Shown here: piece after piece, positions 62,943 through 64,000 of the stretch
How positions within the stretch are numbered: position 1 is the stretch's first letter
Layout: each line of letters starts with the position of its first letter
DNA from: Schistocerca nitens
Lineage: Eukaryota > Arthropoda > Insecta > Orthoptera > Acrididae
Assembly (NCBI RefSeq): GCF_023898315.1
Contig: NC_064614.1
Coordinates: 77,528,501-77,592,500, forward strand
Direction: 5' to 3'
DNA length: 64,000 nucleotides
The notes under the pieces: generated by a model
The model's input: only the letters and a program-made list of their open reading frames with translations
Database searches by the model: none
Told to the model about the DNA's origin: nothing
Translations under genes and position numbers: made by a program

Positions 62943-64000
62943 AGTAATCGCGTAGTTAAAACTTTGAGGTTACAATTCTGTAAAAAAAATATTGGAAACC
63001 TAATGCGACATTCTCAGTCCATACTCAGGATTTAATATGCAATCAGATCGTTCATTATAGACAGGCCATTGAAACAGCAGGCGTAGACTAAAGTCTGATA
63101 TCACTAACTGGAGATGTTCCTAGGATTCATAGCAAGGTGGTTGCGTAGATTAGATTATGAAACACCTATGGCACATGTCCAAGCTACCCCATATTGTACA
63201 GTGGAGATGAACATTGATTCGAATTTTAGGAGGTTCCAAATCAGAGGTCTGTCCTAACGATATAGGAAACGACCGAGTTGGTACCAGGAGCCTGTGACTC
63301 ATCCCAACAAATGCCGTTCCAGCTGTCGACATTTTGTATAGTTCGTTGAAATCATTTAGGGTGAACTTCCTTCCTTTGGGAACGCCACCACCGATTTCCT
63401 AACGTATCGTCATCAAAGTAGACGGTATAATAAAAACCAATTAGCCTACCTTCCATGTTGTACACTGAGAAAGTTTTAAAGTAAGTGGACTGTTAACATA
63501 TGAACACTTCGTGATCAGTTTTGCATTGTGTGTTCGAAGGTAATGAATAGAAATAAGGTTGAAGTTCAACAGTTTGCTTCAGATAGATTTATGAATGGGT
63601 TGTCGAAGATACTTTTATTGCGTACTCACAAAGACAAGTCTATGCCGAATAATGAGTTGTTAATATTTCGACTCATTCTCATTTGTCTCCATATCAGTGT
63701 TCGTGCCTATTGACATATTGTAATTTCACACAATTGTACGTTTTAAAATACCTATTCGTTGCAGTAAATAAATATTTCTGAGTCAGATTCATCACTATAA
63801 AAAAGATACCGTTAGACTGTTATTTAGCAATCTACAGGCAAACAGCATTCGCGGCATTCTGGATCGTACATTAATTTAACTTCAAATTAAATTACTCGAA
63901 ACTGTATTTTCCAATTACCTTTTATTAATAAACTGGTACGATGCCAACGGAACGGTGTGGTTTAATTCATTTGTACAACAAGTTCACTGGAGACTGAAAT
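62943..64000. other. Unassigned AT-rich DNA
   Basis: No recognised element or gene. Short frames at 63,150-63,332 and 63,528-63,713 show no motif. Confidence 0.45.

Noticed and set aside
1..64000. Endogenous viral sequence or a host coding gene
   Set aside because: No capsid, polymerase or glycoprotein motifs were seen. All RT-like and transposase-like sequences fit LINE, Tc1/mariner or hAT families. No multi-exon host protein was recognisable.

Overview
The window looks like repeat-dense intergenic DNA from an orthopteran insect, most likely a locust or grasshopper of the Schistocerca type. This rests on recognising several high-copy tRNA-derived SINEs, CFDP2-type endonuclease LINEs, Tc1/mariner elements and hAT elements that I know from such genomes. 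No database search was run, so the taxon is an inference. I see no intact host protein-coding gene, no genuine tRNA or rRNA gene, no CRISPR array and no viral insertion. Almost every long reading frame is a decayed transposase or reverse transcriptase, or a chance frame.

Layout. 1-3,300: an unassigned CpG-rich stretch, a short mariner with long terminal inverted repeats (TIRs), a head-to-head S3 SINE pair and an S2 SINE. 3,300-6,860: a nearly full-length but broken LINE (LINE-A) with an S1 SINE inside its reverse transcriptase. 6,970-10,640: a Tc1 relic, three SINEs and a mariner deletion derivative. 11,150-14,640: LINE fragments and a SINE split by a LINE that itself carries two S1 SINEs. 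16,346-19,030: a Tc1 element split by a young-looking mariner. 20,970-22,550: a mariner carrying a 260-bp insert. 24,826-28,240: a mariner relic followed by a chain of LINE pieces. 29,006-30,412: a Tc1 element. 30,415-37,180: mostly unassigned, with SINEs and LINE tails. 37,197-38,336: a SINE and a 5'-truncated LINE-B. 39,487-41,778: an intron-bearing, damaged BED-finger hAT transposase gene. 42,171-44,589: Tc1 containing hAT containing SINE. 45,822-50,345: two abutting Tc1 elements, the second holding a mariner, a palindromic element and two SINEs. 50,551-58,765: foldback elements, LINE-A copies, a Tc1 inside an (AT)n tract, and more SINEs. 59,685-62,935: the longest LINE (LINE-B) copy. 62,940-64,000: unassigned.

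The elements record a layered insertion history rather than a pathway. At least eight host-guest pairs can be ordered in time from target-site duplications (TSDs). At 42 kb, removing the hAT element and one TSD copy restores the Tc1 reading frame. The best candidates for recent activity are the mariner at 17,274 (near-identical 165-bp TIRs, one frameshift) and the Tc1 at 54,615 (one nonsense codon). The CpG-rich, repeat-free stretches near 0.4, 20.4, 24.5, 28.5, 33.3, 38.9, 41.9 and 52.8 kb are the places most likely to hold host regulatory sequence, though nothing in them can be named from sequence alone.
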